Source of the DNA: Chryseobacterium salipaludis
GTDB taxonomy: Bacteria; Bacteroidota; Bacteroidia; Flavobacteriales; Weeksellaceae
Assembly: GCF_022968825.1 (NCBI RefSeq)
Contig: NZ_JALHKS010000006.1
Span: 1 to 64,000 of the forward strand
Length of the DNA stretch: 64,000 nucleotides
Direction of reading: 5' to 3'
Made by a program: the position numbers and the translations under genes
The notes under the pieces: generated by a model
What the model saw: the letters and a program-made list of their open reading frames with translations, nothing else
Told to the model about the DNA's origin: nothing
The model's database searches: none
Shown here: positions 8,638 to 18,110 of the stretch, piece by piece
How the letters are laid out: the number at the start of each line of letters is the position of its first letter
Position numbering within the stretch: position 1 is the stretch's first letter

Positions 8638-9853
8638 TATAAATTCCTTTTTGTATTTGGGTTATTTTTTAGATTTTCAGAATTCTAAAAACATAATTGA
8701 AACAGGAGACTTTTCCAGTAAACAGAATGAGTTATCAAAATTGGATGAAAATGATCTTCTTAGCTTAGCAAAAACGGCATGGTTTAGAACTTTCGAAGAA
8801 TTGTTCTCCAATAAAAGTTTAAACGTTGTACCAATTAGCGGCGGTATAGACAGCAGGGCAGTTCTTGCAACTCTTCAGGAGTTTACTGAAAGTTCTAATA
8901 TATATACATATACATTTGGGACCGAAAACACTTTAGATTTTGAAATTGGAAATTTAGTTGCTAAAAAGCTCCAAACCAAACATAGAACTTTTTCTTTTAG
9001 TAATTACAAATTTTCTACGCAAAAAGAAATAGAAATTTCTAAGAGAACGCATCATCAGACATTTTTATTTCATCATCCGCCTTTAGAAGAACTGGATAAA
9101 CTTTATTATGGCGCAAACATCTGGTCTGGTTACATGTTAGACTGGATAGCAGGTTCTCACTTACCTGCTAAGGGAGCTGAAACACCAACGGCTGCGAGAG
9201 AAAAAGTATTAAAAAAAGAACGGTTTGTAAAATCTGCAAATCTTACTTGCGCAACCGAATCACAAATAGCAGCATTATACGATCTGCCTGATCGTAATCC
9301 TGGCATTTCATACGAAGAATTAATAGAAGTTTATAACAGATACCCGAAATATATAGCACCAAATATCTTATATGAAGGTTACCAATTTATTCTGCCAGGC
9401 AATAGTCGCAATCTCTTTAATTTTTACTTTAATTTGCCAAACAGATATAGAAGAAACCAGACACTATATAAAAAATTTGTTTTCACCGAGTTTCCAAAAA
9501 TATTTGCATTACCTTTAAAGCAGTTTCATGGCTTGCCGAGCGACCATAGTATGTTAAGGCTTAATTATGCTCGCCTTAAGAATAAAATCAGAAACAAAAT
9601 GAACCTGCTAAATCGAACCTCAATCAATCCACAAATAAATTATATGGATTTCAACACAGGAATTCGCCAAAGAGAGGATTTAAGAACTACAATTCATGAT
9701 AATTTGATGGATTTAGCAAAAAGGGATATTGTACCTTGGATTGATTTGCCACAGATTTATAATGATCATATTAACCAGAAGGGTAATTATGCTGATGCCC
9801 TCATAACTCTCGCATCCCTTGAGATTCATATAAAAGCCGGAAAACAATTATGA
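8624..9853 (+). CDS. Asparagine-synthase-like protein without glutaminase domain
   Basis: 409 residues. It has an ATP pyrophosphatase PP-loop, PISGGIDSRA with SGGIDS at 72-77, as in the synthetase half of asparagine synthase B, but it lacks the N-terminal Cys-nucleophile glutaminase domain. Such proteins occur in polysaccharide loci and in lasso-peptide or other amide-forming pathways. Here it could amidate a uronic acid made by the upstream dehydrogenase; that is inference. It overlaps both neighbours (14 nt with the flippase, 4 nt with the next glycosyltransferase). Confidence 0.8.
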   Translation: MKIGDINSFLYLGYFLDFQNSKNIIETGDFSSKQNELSKLDENDLLSLAKTAWFRTFEELFSNKSLNVVPISGGIDSRAVLATLQEFTESSNIYTYTFGTENTLDFEIGNLVAKKLQTKHRTFSFSNYKFSTQKEIEISKRTHHQTFLFHHPPLEELDKLYYGANIWSGYMLDWIAGSHLPAKGAETPTAAREKVLKKERFVKSANLTCATESQIAALYDLPDRNPGISYEELIEVYNRYPKYIAPNILYEGYQFILPGNSRNLFNFYFNLPNRYRRNQTLYKKFVFTEFPKIFALPLKQFHGLPSDHSMLRLNYARLKNKIRNKMNLLNRTSINPQINYMDFNTGIRQREDLRTTIHDNLMDLAKRDIVPWIDLPQIYNDHINQKGNYADALITLASLEIHIKAGKQL

Positions 9854-10941
9854 CAAAGATTCTATACTTATCAGGCTCACAAATCCCATCAAAATCGGCA
9901 AATAGTGTACACGTGATGAAGATGTGCCAAGCCCTAGCTAATGAAGGATGCACTGTTAAACTCACTGGTATGGGAACAAGTAAGGAAGATCTGTACAAGT
10001 TTTATGATGTCGCAGCTAAATTCAAGACAGCAGTAAGTTCACCACAAAGAAATAATATTTTACGTTTCTTCGCTTACAATTGGTTATGTTTTAAGGAAAT
10101 TGCACAAAGTCGTAATACAGTAGTTTATCTTAGATACTTCTATCCCCTATTATGGTGTATAATATTTAGGAAAAAAGTAATAGTTGAATTCCATGGGATA
10201 TCGCATAATAGATTTATAAAGTGGCTTATTAATATCTTATTACGTTCAGAAAAACTTGTAACTGCGGTCTTCATTACCGAAAAACTACTTCTCGAGTATC
10301 AAAAAATGTTTAAACTCGAGCAAGAGCGATGTCTAATTCTATCTGATTGTGCAGACAAAGTAGACGTTCCTGAAAATGGAACAAATCGTAAAAATATAGG
10401 ATACGTTGGTCATTTATATGGTGGCAGAGGAATTGAGATAATCATTGAGGTTGCAGTTCTTTTGCAAAATTATACGTTTCACATAATAGGTGGACATCCG
10501 GGTGATGTTGAAAAGTACCGTGCAATATCTCCTACCAATATAAAATATTATGGTTTTAAAACTCAGGCAGAACTCAAGGAAGTTTACAAGCACTTTAGTA
10601 TAGCGCTTGCTCCTTACCAAGAAAAGGTCAGCATTGAAAAAAAAGGTGCCGATAATGCTAGATGGATGTCACCAATGAAAATATTCGAATATATGGCAAA
10701 CAAAAAAGTTATAATTATGTCCGATCTCCCGGCTTTACGAGAAATTGGATTACACACTAAAGATTTCTTAATGGTGGACGCTAAAGATTCTAGTCAATGG
10801 AAGAAGGCAATCGAAACGCTTAATAATGATTCTGATTTATTTGATGACATAAGGGAACATTCCTATAAAACTTTCCTAGCAAAATATACTTGGAGTTCAC
10901 GTGCAAAAAGAATAACTGACGCGATAAGTTTGAAAAAGTGA
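9850..10941 (+). CDS. Glycosyltransferase family 4-like protein
   Basis: 363 residues, GT-B fold. The C-terminal half has the typical NIGYVGHLYGGRGIEIIIEV nucleotide-sugar domain start (about 177-196) and a GADNARWMSPMKIFEYMANK segment (about 263-282), equivalent to the E-x7-E region of family 4 enzymes. It probably adds one sugar of the repeat unit on the cytoplasmic face. It starts 4 nt inside the preceding gene and overlaps the next by GTGA. Donor and linkage cannot be told from sequence. Confidence 0.85.
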   Translation: MTKILYLSGSQIPSKSANSVHVMKMCQALANEGCTVKLTGMGTSKEDLYKFYDVAAKFKTAVSSPQRNNILRFFAYNWLCFKEIAQSRNTVVYLRYFYPLLWCIIFRKKVIVEFHGISHNRFIKWLINILLRSEKLVTAVFITEKLLLEYQKMFKLEQERCLILSDCADKVDVPENGTNRKNIGYVGHLYGGRGIEIIIEVAVLLQNYTFHIIGGHPGDVEKYRAISPTNIKYYGFKTQAELKEVYKHFSIALAPYQEKVSIEKKGADNARWMSPMKIFEYMANKKVIIMSDLPALREIGLHTKDFLMVDAKDSSQWKKAIETLNNDSDLFDDIREHSYKTFLAKYTWSSRAKRITDAISLKK

Positions 10942-12221
10942 ATATATTTCTCTTATTATACCTCCTTCTGTTACTTATAACAGTAATACAACTGAATTAC
11001 AATCAAAACCGCACCTTCTATATAAGGATCGGATGGTTTTTCTCTATTCTAACTTTTCTTTATTACGCGCTACCCATACTAATAGTATTATATCTTCCTG
11101 CTACCGTACAACAAATAACTTCACGGGATTTCACTGCGGATCTGATTTTACACATATCGCAGATATTAGTTGTTGCACAGTTTTCATTTTTATTAAGTGA
11201 AGCCGTATGTGCATATTCTTTTAAAAACGCGAAAACAACAATAAAAGCTTATCCTTACAGCAATTATATTCTATTACTTTTACTAATAACTGGTTATTGC
11301 CTCTTCTTTTATAGATGGACTTCCGTTGGAGGCTACGGAGCCATACTGCAGATGGCCAGAGCAGAATATATAAACGAAGTTGCCGCTGAAAGCAGCTTAC
11401 TATCTCGCTACGACATTATAATAACGATTCTGTCGGTATTGCTAGCTTATAATATTGCGGTTGACAAAACTTATTTAAGAAATAATAACGCACTAATATT
11501 CTTCTATTTTATATTTTTATTGTTAACCTTATTGATGGGAACAAGGTTAAATTTAGTAAATTACCTATTAGGTTTCTTTGGAACTTTTTTTATACTCAAC
11601 AAAAACTTTTTATTAAAAAACAGAGGTAAACTCACGGTAGCAGCTTCTGCAATTATTCTATTTTTGACTATTTATCAAACTGTGCGTGGCGATATTGCTA
11701 ACTATTTTGCTACGGATTCGTTCAGTATAAGTAGAGAAAACATTACTCTTGTCCCCACTGAATTTTTTACAGGTATACTATCAGAAAGCCATTTGAGCGT
11801 TATCCCAGATATAAATAATGAACACTCTTATTTTACTCGCCTGCTTCCAAAATCGATTAAAAATTTTCTCCAACTTGAGAATTACGACACATATGCAGTC
11901 GAAATTGCTTCTAAGTCCCGTTTTTCCAGTGGAAATGTCGTGTATACCGTGCCTTATGCGACCGACGTTTTTCACGGCTCTGCAGATGATTTATTTCTAT
12001 TCCTAATAACCAGTACAATAATATATATTACATTCTCATATATTGCCCATGCATTCAGCAAAACAAATTTAATGTGCTTAGTGCTTTTATATTTCATAAT
12101 TTATAATGTGTTTCGGGCTGAAGGTCCGATCTGGTTTTCTAAATTTTATTTAAATTACTTTTTACTATATTTAATAACTCTGCTTATTGGCAAACGCAAT
12201 GTTATTACAACAAATTCTTAA
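10938..12221 (+). CDS. Wzy-type O-antigen / capsule polymerase
   Basis: 427 residues with about 10-12 predicted membrane helices and a large external loop (about 250-350), the usual shape of a Wzy polymerase. The start is GTG at 10938, overlapping the previous stop as GTGA. Conserved-looking segments include RAEYINEVAAESSLLSRYD and LLMGTRLNLVNYLLGF. Wzy proteins have little sequence identity, so the call rests on topology and on the flippase and glycosyltransferases around it. Confidence 0.78.
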   Translation: MNIFLLLYLLLLLITVIQLNYNQNRTFYIRIGWFFSILTFLYYALPILIVLYLPATVQQITSRDFTADLILHISQILVVAQFSFLLSEAVCAYSFKNAKTTIKAYPYSNYILLLLLITGYCLFFYRWTSVGGYGAILQMARAEYINEVAAESSLLSRYDIIITILSVLLAYNIAVDKTYLRNNNALIFFYFIFLLLTLLMGTRLNLVNYLLGFFGTFFILNKNFLLKNRGKLTVAASAIILFLTIYQTVRGDIANYFATDSFSISRENITLVPTEFFTGILSESHLSVIPDINNEHSYFTRLLPKSIKNFLQLENYDTYAVEIASKSRFSSGNVVYTVPYATDVFHGSADDLFLFLITSTIIYITFSYIAHAFSKTNLMCLVLLYFIIYNVFRAEGPIWFSKFYLNYFLLYLITLLIGKRNVITTNS

Positions 12222-12232
12222 TATAAAAATAA

Positions 12233-13273
12233 ATGAAGCAAAATTTAACAGTTAATTTACAAGGATTACTTGTTATTACCATAGATTCCGGCTTGGAAAT
12301 CACAAATCGAATTGATGAATTTTTACGAAGTTTCGACTCTAAGGAAAAATCAGCATATCAGAGGATAACCATTAAAAAAGTACAAGCATTACCGACTTCA
12401 TTACATAGAGAATATTCAGATAATATTTATATTAATTCCGAATCTTTAATAGACCTTAATTATGGCATTGAGGTTATATTAAAAGAAAATGAAATTATTT
12501 TAAACACTAAGTATAGATATATTGAATGGTTAATGTATATGATTCAGATAGCTCTTTTAAGAACAGACAGCGTATTAATACATGGTGCTGCTGTCGCCAA
12601 AAATGGAAAAGCAATTCTTTTCCCTTCTTGGGGAGGAGTAGGTAAGACGGCCATTCTTAATGATTTTGTAAAGAAATACAACTACCAAGTAATCGGAGAT
12701 GATTTATTTATTCTTACAAAGAATGGAAAAATACTATCCTTCCCTAAGCCTATGGTATTATACCCGTACCATAAAAATCTTTTTCCTGACTTATTTAAAA
12801 AATCTCCGACATTACTTCCCGACGCTCTAAATAAAACAGTATCTAGGCTAGTTCCTAAGATTAAAAAACTTCTTTCTCCTTTCCCGATTTTAATGAATTT
12901 TGCACGTAATAATAACCCACAAGTGAAATGGGCGTTGCCAACGGAAGTATTTGGCGTTGAAAATATTGCTAATGAAACTGACGTTGAGAGAGTGTATTGG
13001 TTAGAACGTTTTAAAGGTGAAACCGTAAGGAATGACTGCAACGATGCTATATTTTCTCAAATTTTAGGAAGTACTGTTAACGAGTTTGATCAGAGAGTAG
13101 TATTCTGCGTAAATATTTTAATGGGACTTGGCGTGCTCGATAACAAAGTATATCTAATTAAGTGGGATCAGGTATTGCGAAATGGTTTAGAAAAAGCAAA
13201 AAAAGGTAAAATAAATATTAGTAGTGAGGTTAGTATTGATGAAATAGGCTCACTTGTTCACCAAATGCTCTAG
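12233..13273 (+). CDS. HprK-like P-loop protein of the capsule locus
   Basis: 346 residues. The middle of the protein reads LIHGAAVAKNGKAILFPSWG followed by a P-loop, WGGVGKT (133-139), then VIGDDLFIL, a pattern seen in HPr-kinase/PEPCK-like proteins found beside asparagine-synthase-like enzymes in lasso-peptide and polysaccharide clusters. It probably binds and perhaps transfers phosphate from ATP; the target is unknown. It lies 11 nt after the polymerase in an AT-rich context. I recognise the fold family with moderate confidence but not a precise function. Confidence 0.65.
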   Translation: MKQNLTVNLQGLLVITIDSGLEITNRIDEFLRSFDSKEKSAYQRITIKKVQALPTSLHREYSDNIYINSESLIDLNYGIEVILKENEIILNTKYRYIEWLMYMIQIALLRTDSVLIHGAAVAKNGKAILFPSWGGVGKTAILNDFVKKYNYQVIGDDLFILTKNGKILSFPKPMVLYPYHKNLFPDLFKKSPTLLPDALNKTVSRLVPKIKKLLSPFPILMNFARNNNPQVKWALPTEVFGVENIANETDVERVYWLERFKGETVRNDCNDAIFSQILGSTVNEFDQRVVFCVNILMGLGVLDNKVYLIKWDQVLRNGLEKAKKGKINISSEVSIDEIGSLVHQML

Positions 13274-13295
13274 TCAATTTTATAACTCATTGCAA

Positions 13296-14462
13296 ATGGA
13301 AAAAATTCCCTTACTCCTAGCGACCGAAAAAAGATATTTTCTCAACAACGACGACGACATTGTAGATATTGACAATACTAGATCATATCAGTTTTGGGCA
13401 AGATATTTACAGGTCTTTAATCACGTAATCGTTATTGCGCGAGTTAGCGCAAAAGTTGTTGATAGAGCACCAAACGTTGAAGGCGAAGGCGTTAGCATCT
13501 TTCCGTTGGAAGACTTTCAGGGTCTAAAAGAAACAGCGATTACATACAGGAAAACATATCTACGAATTCAGCAACTTTTACTAAATCTAAACCACGCTGC
13601 GATATTGCTCAGATTACCAGGAACAATTGGCAATATAGTAGCAAGCCTCTGCATTAAGAATAATCTTAAATACTCTGTGGAATTAGTAGGAGATCCTTAT
13701 GAGGTTTTTCGCGCAAAAGACAACCTGTTATTTAAAGCATTAGCATATTATCAAAAAATTAAACTTCGAAATATTATACGGAATTCCTCAGGCGTATCTT
13801 ATGTAACTCAGTACTATTTACAGAACGTTTATCCCTGTGCTGGTTATCAGACACATTATTCAAGTATACAACTTAATAGGAGTTTTTTGCAAGTTAAACA
13901 GCAGTCCAGTAATTCTAAACTTTTACTGATCGGCGTAGGCTCTCTCGAATTTAGGTATAAGGGTGTTGATGTGTTACTCCACGCTTTGAAGATGTTAAAG
14001 GATGAAAATATTGATTTTTCTTTGGTATGGTTAGGTGATGGAAAATTGCTCAGTGAATACCAAGGTTTAGCAAATAGATTAGAACTCGACGATAAAATTA
14101 AGTTTGAGGGTAGTGTAGATAATGCGTTAATACCGAAATATTTAGCAGCAAATAATATTTTTGTTATGCCAAGTTTGTCGGAAGGGTTGCCCCGGGCATT
14201 GATCGAAGCGATGGCCTCAAGCCTTATATGTATTGGATCAAATGTTGGAGGAATTCCAGAATTACTATCAAAAACTTGTCTTTTTGAACCAGGAAAAAGC
14301 CTGTCATTGTTTTCAAAACTAAAAGAGGTAAAAACAGATTATTACTATTTCCTCCAAACTTCTCATCGGAACTATGAAATAGCGATGGAATATTTACCTG
14401 AAAAATTAAATGAGAGGAGAATAAAATTCTTTAAATCGATCAATGTAAATACCTTAAAGTGA
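13296..14462 (+). CDS. Glycosyltransferase family 4-like protein
   Basis: About 388 residues from the ATG at 13296 (MEKIPLL), 22 nt after the preceding stop. An upstream TTG at 13254 would overlap the previous gene and is less likely. C-terminal GT-B features are clear: LIGVGSLEFRYKGVDVLLHA, then MPSLSEGLPRALIEAMASS with the EGLPRALIEAMA motif. It is expected to add a sugar to the lipid-linked repeat unit. It overlaps the next gene as GTGA. Confidence 0.86.
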   Translation: MEKIPLLLATEKRYFLNNDDDIVDIDNTRSYQFWARYLQVFNHVIVIARVSAKVVDRAPNVEGEGVSIFPLEDFQGLKETAITYRKTYLRIQQLLLNLNHAAILLRLPGTIGNIVASLCIKNNLKYSVELVGDPYEVFRAKDNLLFKALAYYQKIKLRNIIRNSSGVSYVTQYYLQNVYPCAGYQTHYSSIQLNRSFLQVKQQSSNSKLLLIGVGSLEFRYKGVDVLLHALKMLKDENIDFSLVWLGDGKLLSEYQGLANRLELDDKIKFEGSVDNALIPKYLAANNIFVMPSLSEGLPRALIEAMASSLICIGSNVGGIPELLSKTCLFEPGKSLSLFSKLKEVKTDYYYFLQTSHRNYEIAMEYLPEKLNERRIKFFKSINVNTLK

Positions 14463-15640
14463 GAATAATCAGGACTTCCACTGTTCCTTTATCATTAAAT
14501 GCTCTGCTAGGTGGGCAGCTCAAATTTTTGAGTAAGCACTTTGAAGTGATAGGCGTTTCTTCACCCGGTCTAAATCTTGATCTTGTTAAAAACAGAGAAG
14601 GTTGCCGTGTTATTGCTGTTGAAATGCAGAGAAATATTTCTCCGCTTAATGATGTGATTGCCCTGTATAAGCTATTTTGCATCTTAAAAGTCGAGAAACC
14701 TGTCCTAGTGCATTCTATTACACCAAAAGCTGGCTTGCTAACTATGCTTGCCGCTCGGCTTTCTGGTGTGCCAATTCGTGTTCATACATTTACAGGACTT
14801 ATATTTCCTACTCGGCAGGGATTTGTTCGACGTTTGCTTATATTAACAGACAGAATTCTTTGCTGGGCCGCTACTAATATATACCCTGAGGGACAGGGAG
14901 TAAAAGATGATTTGCAAAAGTTTGAAATAACAGAAAAACCGCTTAATGTGCTAGCTAATGGAAATGTTAACGGGATCGACACCACTTATTTTTCCACTAC
15001 CACTATTGAAGAACAATCGGCAGCGCAGTTAAAAGCAGAGCTCGGAATTTCCTCAGAAGATTTTATCTTTATCTTCGTTGGCCGTCTTGTAGGTGACAAA
15101 GGGATCAACGAACTCATTACCGCTTTCTCAAAAATCAGCAAATCAGCAGATCAGCAAATCAGCAACAGTTGCAAGCTTCTCCTCGTAGGGCCGGTAGAGG
15201 CCAAACTAGATCCCTTGCTGCCCGAAACGCTGAACCACATTGAAATTAATCCGAATATTATTTCCGTCGGCTTTCAACAGGATGTCCGCCCTTACTTTGC
15301 CATCGCTGATGCCCTGGTGTTCCCCTCCTATCGCGAAGGTTTTCCTAATGTCGTCATGCAGGCCGGTGCTATGGAATTGCCGGCTATTGTAACCGATATC
15401 AACGGCTGCAATGAAATTATTATCCATGGAAAAAATGGTCTCATCATCCCGCCGAAAGATTCAAATGCACTTTTCAACGCGATGCTGCAACTATGGGAAG
15501 ATAAAACTCTATACGCGCAATTAAAGCGAAACGCAAGACCTATGATTACGAGCCGGTACGAACAGCAAGTGGTCTGGGATGCTTTATTGGCAGAATACAA
15601 TCGCTTGATCTTAGAATATAAAAATAAAAAAGGTGTATAA
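14459..15640 (+). CDS. Glycosyltransferase family 4, PglA/EpsD-like
   Basis: 393 residues with a GTG start overlapping the previous stop. [20 protein letters not shown] and [13 protein letters not shown] near the N-terminus and [19 protein letters not shown] near the C-terminus resemble PglA-type enzymes, which add the second sugar to an undecaprenyl-linked first sugar. That fits its place directly before the initiating transferase. The first two thirds are AT-rich and the last third is GC-rich; the change falls at an in-frame repeat (15132-15165) coding [10 protein letters not shown], which looks inserted into the loop before the LLLVGP strand. Confidence 0.88.
   Translation: MRIIRTSTVPLSLNALLGGQLKFLSKHFEVIGVSSPGLNLDLVKNREGCRVIAVEMQRNISPLNDVIALYKLFCILKVEKPVLVHSITPKAGLLTMLAARLSGVPIRVHTFTGLIFPTRQGFVRRLLILTDRILCWAATNIYPEGQGVKDDLQKFEITEKPLNVLANGNVNGIDTTYFSTTTIEEQSAAQLKAELGISSEDFIFIFVGRLVGDKGINELITAFSKISKSADQQISNSCKLLLVGPVEAKLDPLLPETLNHIEINPNIISVGFQQDVRPYFAIADALVFPSYREGFPNVVMQAGAMELPAIVTDINGCNEIIIHGKNGLIIPPKDSNALFNAMLQLWEDKTLYAQLKRNARPMITSRYEQQVVWDALLAEYNRLILEYKNKKGV
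15132..15165 (+). repeat. In-frame CAAATCAG repeat inside the glycosyltransferase gene
   Basis: AAATCAGC and AGATCAGC units are repeated about four times within the coding sequence. They match the unit of the 4063-4350 field (AGCAAATCAGCAAATCAG near 4104). The repeat keeps the reading frame and marks the point where base composition changes from AT-rich to GC-rich. Confidence 0.75.
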
Positions 15641-16238
15641 AATAGTGTTCAAAAGAGTAATGGATTTCCTGTTTGCCCTCTTGGGCCTCATCCTCCTCAG
15701 CCCCATTTTCCTAGTGATAACCATTGCCTTAACCCTTGCCACCGCCGGCCAGCCCTTCTTCTTCCAGGCCCGCCCCGGCCTGCACGGACGCATTTTTCGC
15801 ATCGTTAAGTTTAAAACTATGAACGATAAAAAAGATAGAAACGGTCATCTGTTGCCGGATGCAGACCGGCTCACCGCTGTCGGCAGTTTTGTGCGAAAAA
15901 CCTCCCTCGATGAAATCCCCCAACTGCTCAACGTCCTCAAAGGCGATATGAGCCTGGTGGGACCCCGCCCGCTCCTGCCCCAGTACCTGCCGCTCTATTC
16001 AGCGGAGCAGGCGCGCCGCCATGAAGTGCGGCCGGGCATTACTGGCTGGGCCCAGGTCAATGGCCGCAATGCCATCAGCTGGCAACAGAAATTCGACTTT
16101 GATGTCTGGTATGTGGACCACCTCTCCTTCCTGCTGGACCTGAAAATTATGTGGCGGACCCTGAAAAAAGTAGTCGTGCGGGAAGGAATTTCCCAGGAAG
16201 GCCAGGCTACCATGGAAGCTTTTAAAGGAAACGTATGA
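15633..16238 (+). CDS. Initiating phosphoglycosyl transferase, PglC/WcaJ-type
   Basis: 201 residues from a GTG start that overlaps the previous gene by 8 nt. It has one N-terminal membrane (re-entrant) helix (about 10-32) and the sugar-transferase core: [20 protein letters not shown], then [25 protein letters not shown] and [14 protein letters not shown]. These short monotopic enzymes put the first sugar phosphate onto undecaprenyl phosphate. With the PglD-like acetyltransferase next door the first sugar may be an acetylated aminosugar, but no aminotransferase is present in this window. Confidence 0.93.
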   Translation: MYKIVFKRVMDFLFALLGLILLSPIFLVITIALTLATAGQPFFFQARPGLHGRIFRIVKFKTMNDKKDRNGHLLPDADRLTAVGSFVRKTSLDEIPQLLNVLKGDMSLVGPRPLLPQYLPLYSAEQARRHEVRPGITGWAQVNGRNAISWQQKFDFDVWYVDHLSFLLDLKIMWRTLKKVVVREGISQEGQATMEAFKGNV

Positions 16239-16828
16239 TACTCTACGGCGCCAGCGGCCATGCGAAGGTCGTACTTGATATATTGCAGCAGAACGGCATC
16301 GTGCCCGAGCTGATTATAGATGATAATCCAGCCCTTCAGCAACTGGACGGCATACCGGTAACCACAGATCGAACCGCTCTTGTATCGGGTCACCAGGCCA
16401 TCATCACCATCGGCAACAATCACATTCGCAAAAAGGTTTCAGCACAACTGCCACTTGCCTTTGCTACTGCCATTCATCCTGCCGCTGCCGTCGCCGCATC
16501 CGCATTTATAGGTGCAGGCACCGTAGTCATGGCGCAGGCTGCCGTCAACCCCGCTGTTACCATTGGCAATCACTGCATCATCAATACGGGCGCAACCATT
16601 GACCATGACTCTATTTTAGAGGATTTTGTCCACATTTCCCCGAATGCTGCCTTAGCCGGAAATGTAACCGTCGGCGAAGGAACCCATATCGGTATTGGCG
16701 CCTGCGTGATTCAGGGAATTCAGATTGGCGCCTGGGCAACTATCGGCGCCGGTGCCGTCATCATCCGCGATGTTCCGGCGGGCGCGACCGTCGTGGGCAA
16801 TCCAGGCCGGATTATTAAAGTGCAATAG
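16235..16828 (+). CDS. PglD-like sugar O/N-acetyltransferase (left-handed beta helix)
   Basis: 197 residues. The N-terminal domain begins [16 protein letters not shown], the small Rossmann-like nucleotide-sugar domain of PglD/NeuD proteins. It is followed by hexapeptide repeats ([47 protein letters not shown]) with the usual His in DHD. It should acetylate an aminosugar precursor. ATGA overlap with the preceding transferase suggests one operon. Confidence 0.9.
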   Translation: MILYGASGHAKVVLDILQQNGIVPELIIDDNPALQQLDGIPVTTDRTALVSGHQAIITIGNNHIRKKVSAQLPLAFATAIHPAAAVAASAFIGAGTVVMAQAAVNPAVTIGNHCIINTGATIDHDSILEDFVHISPNAALAGNVTVGEGTHIGIGACVIQGIQIGAWATIGAGAVIIRDVPAGATVVGNPGRIIKVQ

Positions 16829-16834
16829 AGCCTT

Positions 16835-17089
16835 TTGCGCCTTCGTTTCATTCTGCACGTTTTCTTCCGACAAGGAATTGTAAATCTGAATTCTATAAAG
16901 TGGATACCGCACTCCTCATTCTTTGCCCTCCTGCTCGCCCTATTCTTTCTTCCCGTTCTGGTGATCTATTATATTTTTGAGAAAAACGGACGAAAGCACA
17001 TAGTAAAAGTAATTCTGCTGACCGCTTTGCTGTATGCCACAGTGCTGTACCTTATATTTCAAGGTCTGGCGAATTATCAGGAAAGTTGA
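16835..17089 (+). CDS. Small membrane protein, unknown
   Basis: 84 residues if the TTG at 16835 is the start; no ATG is available nearer. Two hydrophobic segments are visible (about 27-46 and 58-76) separated by FEKNGRKHIVK. It starts 6 nt after the acetyltransferase on the same strand, so it may be the last gene of the capsule operon. The uncertain start and lack of a recognised family keep confidence low. Confidence 0.4.
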   Translation: MRLRFILHVFFRQGIVNLNSIKWIPHSSFFALLLALFFLPVLVIYYIFEKNGRKHIVKVILLTALLYATVLYLIFQGLANYQES

Positions 17090-17221
17090 AAAACAATGCG
17101 TAGCCACCTACCTTTCAAAAGGGTGATTACCTAAAATCAAATACTCCAAGACTTAAATAGGGTATAGAGCCTGATTCAAAACAATAAAAACAAAAAAAAT
17201 TACCCTAAGACTATCACAGCA

Positions 17222-17398
17222 TTATTTACCAAGATGTTTTTTCACTGCAGCGGCGGAAGTGCCTGCGGCCTTAACTGCAGCTTTCAATTGTAATGGGGTT
17301 ACACCAAATTTATCTGACCAATATTTTAACTCCCAGCTTTCGTTCACATTTATTTTCGATGCATCTTGCGGTCTTCTTTTATTTAAATCATCACTCAT
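17222..17398 (-). CDS. DUF3606-type small protein
   Basis: 58 residues, too short for a usual length cut-off but clearly coding: ATG at 17398, stop at 17222. It begins MSDDLNKRRPQDASKINVNE, continues with WELKYWSDKFGVT and ends with AAVKAAGTSAAAVKKHLGK. This order (DxxKRxPQD, I-x-x-x-E-x-W-E-x-x-YW, F-x-V-x-x-x-x-L, A-x-x-x-V-G-x-x-x-x-x-V-x-x-x-L) is typical of DUF3606, a small cytoplasmic family with no established function. It stands alone, opposite in strand to its neighbours. Confidence 0.85.
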   Translation of the reverse strand: MSDDLNKRRPQDASKINVNESWELKYWSDKFGVTPLQLKAAVKAAGTSAAAVKKHLGK

Positions 17399-18110
17399 AA
17401 TTGCATAGTTATGTATTAATAAAAGTAAATGTAAGAAATATTTACCCTTATCAAATTATGGCTTCCCCCAAAACTTAAAAAAAGAGTCTTTTCACCTTTT
17501 ATTATGAAGCACACATTTCAATTCTCATTGATATGTACGTTACAGTTGTTGGCTTTTCATACCCATCGAAAGCCTGATTACTGTCTGCCAACACCACACG
17601 CGACATGCAGGCCAGGCTTCCAATTAGATCTTAGTCTGTTTTCACCCCACGGCTGTCATGCCGTTCTTTTTCTCTAAATTTAATAGCGTTAACCTTACTG
17701 ATGCTTCGCTGAAAAATTCATTTTCACATTACTTATTAATATCATTTCGCTTACTTTAAAACTTTGCCATATCTGTCTTCAGCACAACGCAGCCCCTAAA
17801 ACACCGAATCAATGGCGCTTCTAACTTTCTTTTAAAATACAACTACGGCAAAACCCAAAAAAATTGCCATACTTATAATACATCCCGTATCGCTTCCTCA
17901 GCAGCGGTCTCGTCCGCATCCACCCTCCCAGATCTGCATTTCAACCATGCCCGTCGCTTTATTCATAGGCACTTCTCCCGAAATATGAAAAAAAACAAAC
18001 TTTTAATTTGCCGCTTCAAAATAATTCTTAAGTTTATCACCTGCTAAACAGTCGGTTGCAACGCTAAATAGCACACCGGGCTGCCAGCCTTAAAACAAAA
18101 CAACACAAAT
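17399..18110. other. Gap of about 700 bp with no gene seen
   Basis: AT-rich non-coding sequence between the DUF3606 gene and the SH3-domain gene. I see no reading frame with coding character, no recognisable RNA and none of the dispersed repeats found elsewhere. It must hold the promoters of both flanking, divergently oriented genes, but I cannot mark them. Confidence 0.5.

Noticed and set aside
8624-13273. Lasso-peptide biosynthetic cluster
   Set aside because: An asparagine-synthase-like and an HprK-like gene are present, but there is no precursor peptide, no RRE/protease B protein and no exporter of that type; the context is a Wzx/Wzy locus.
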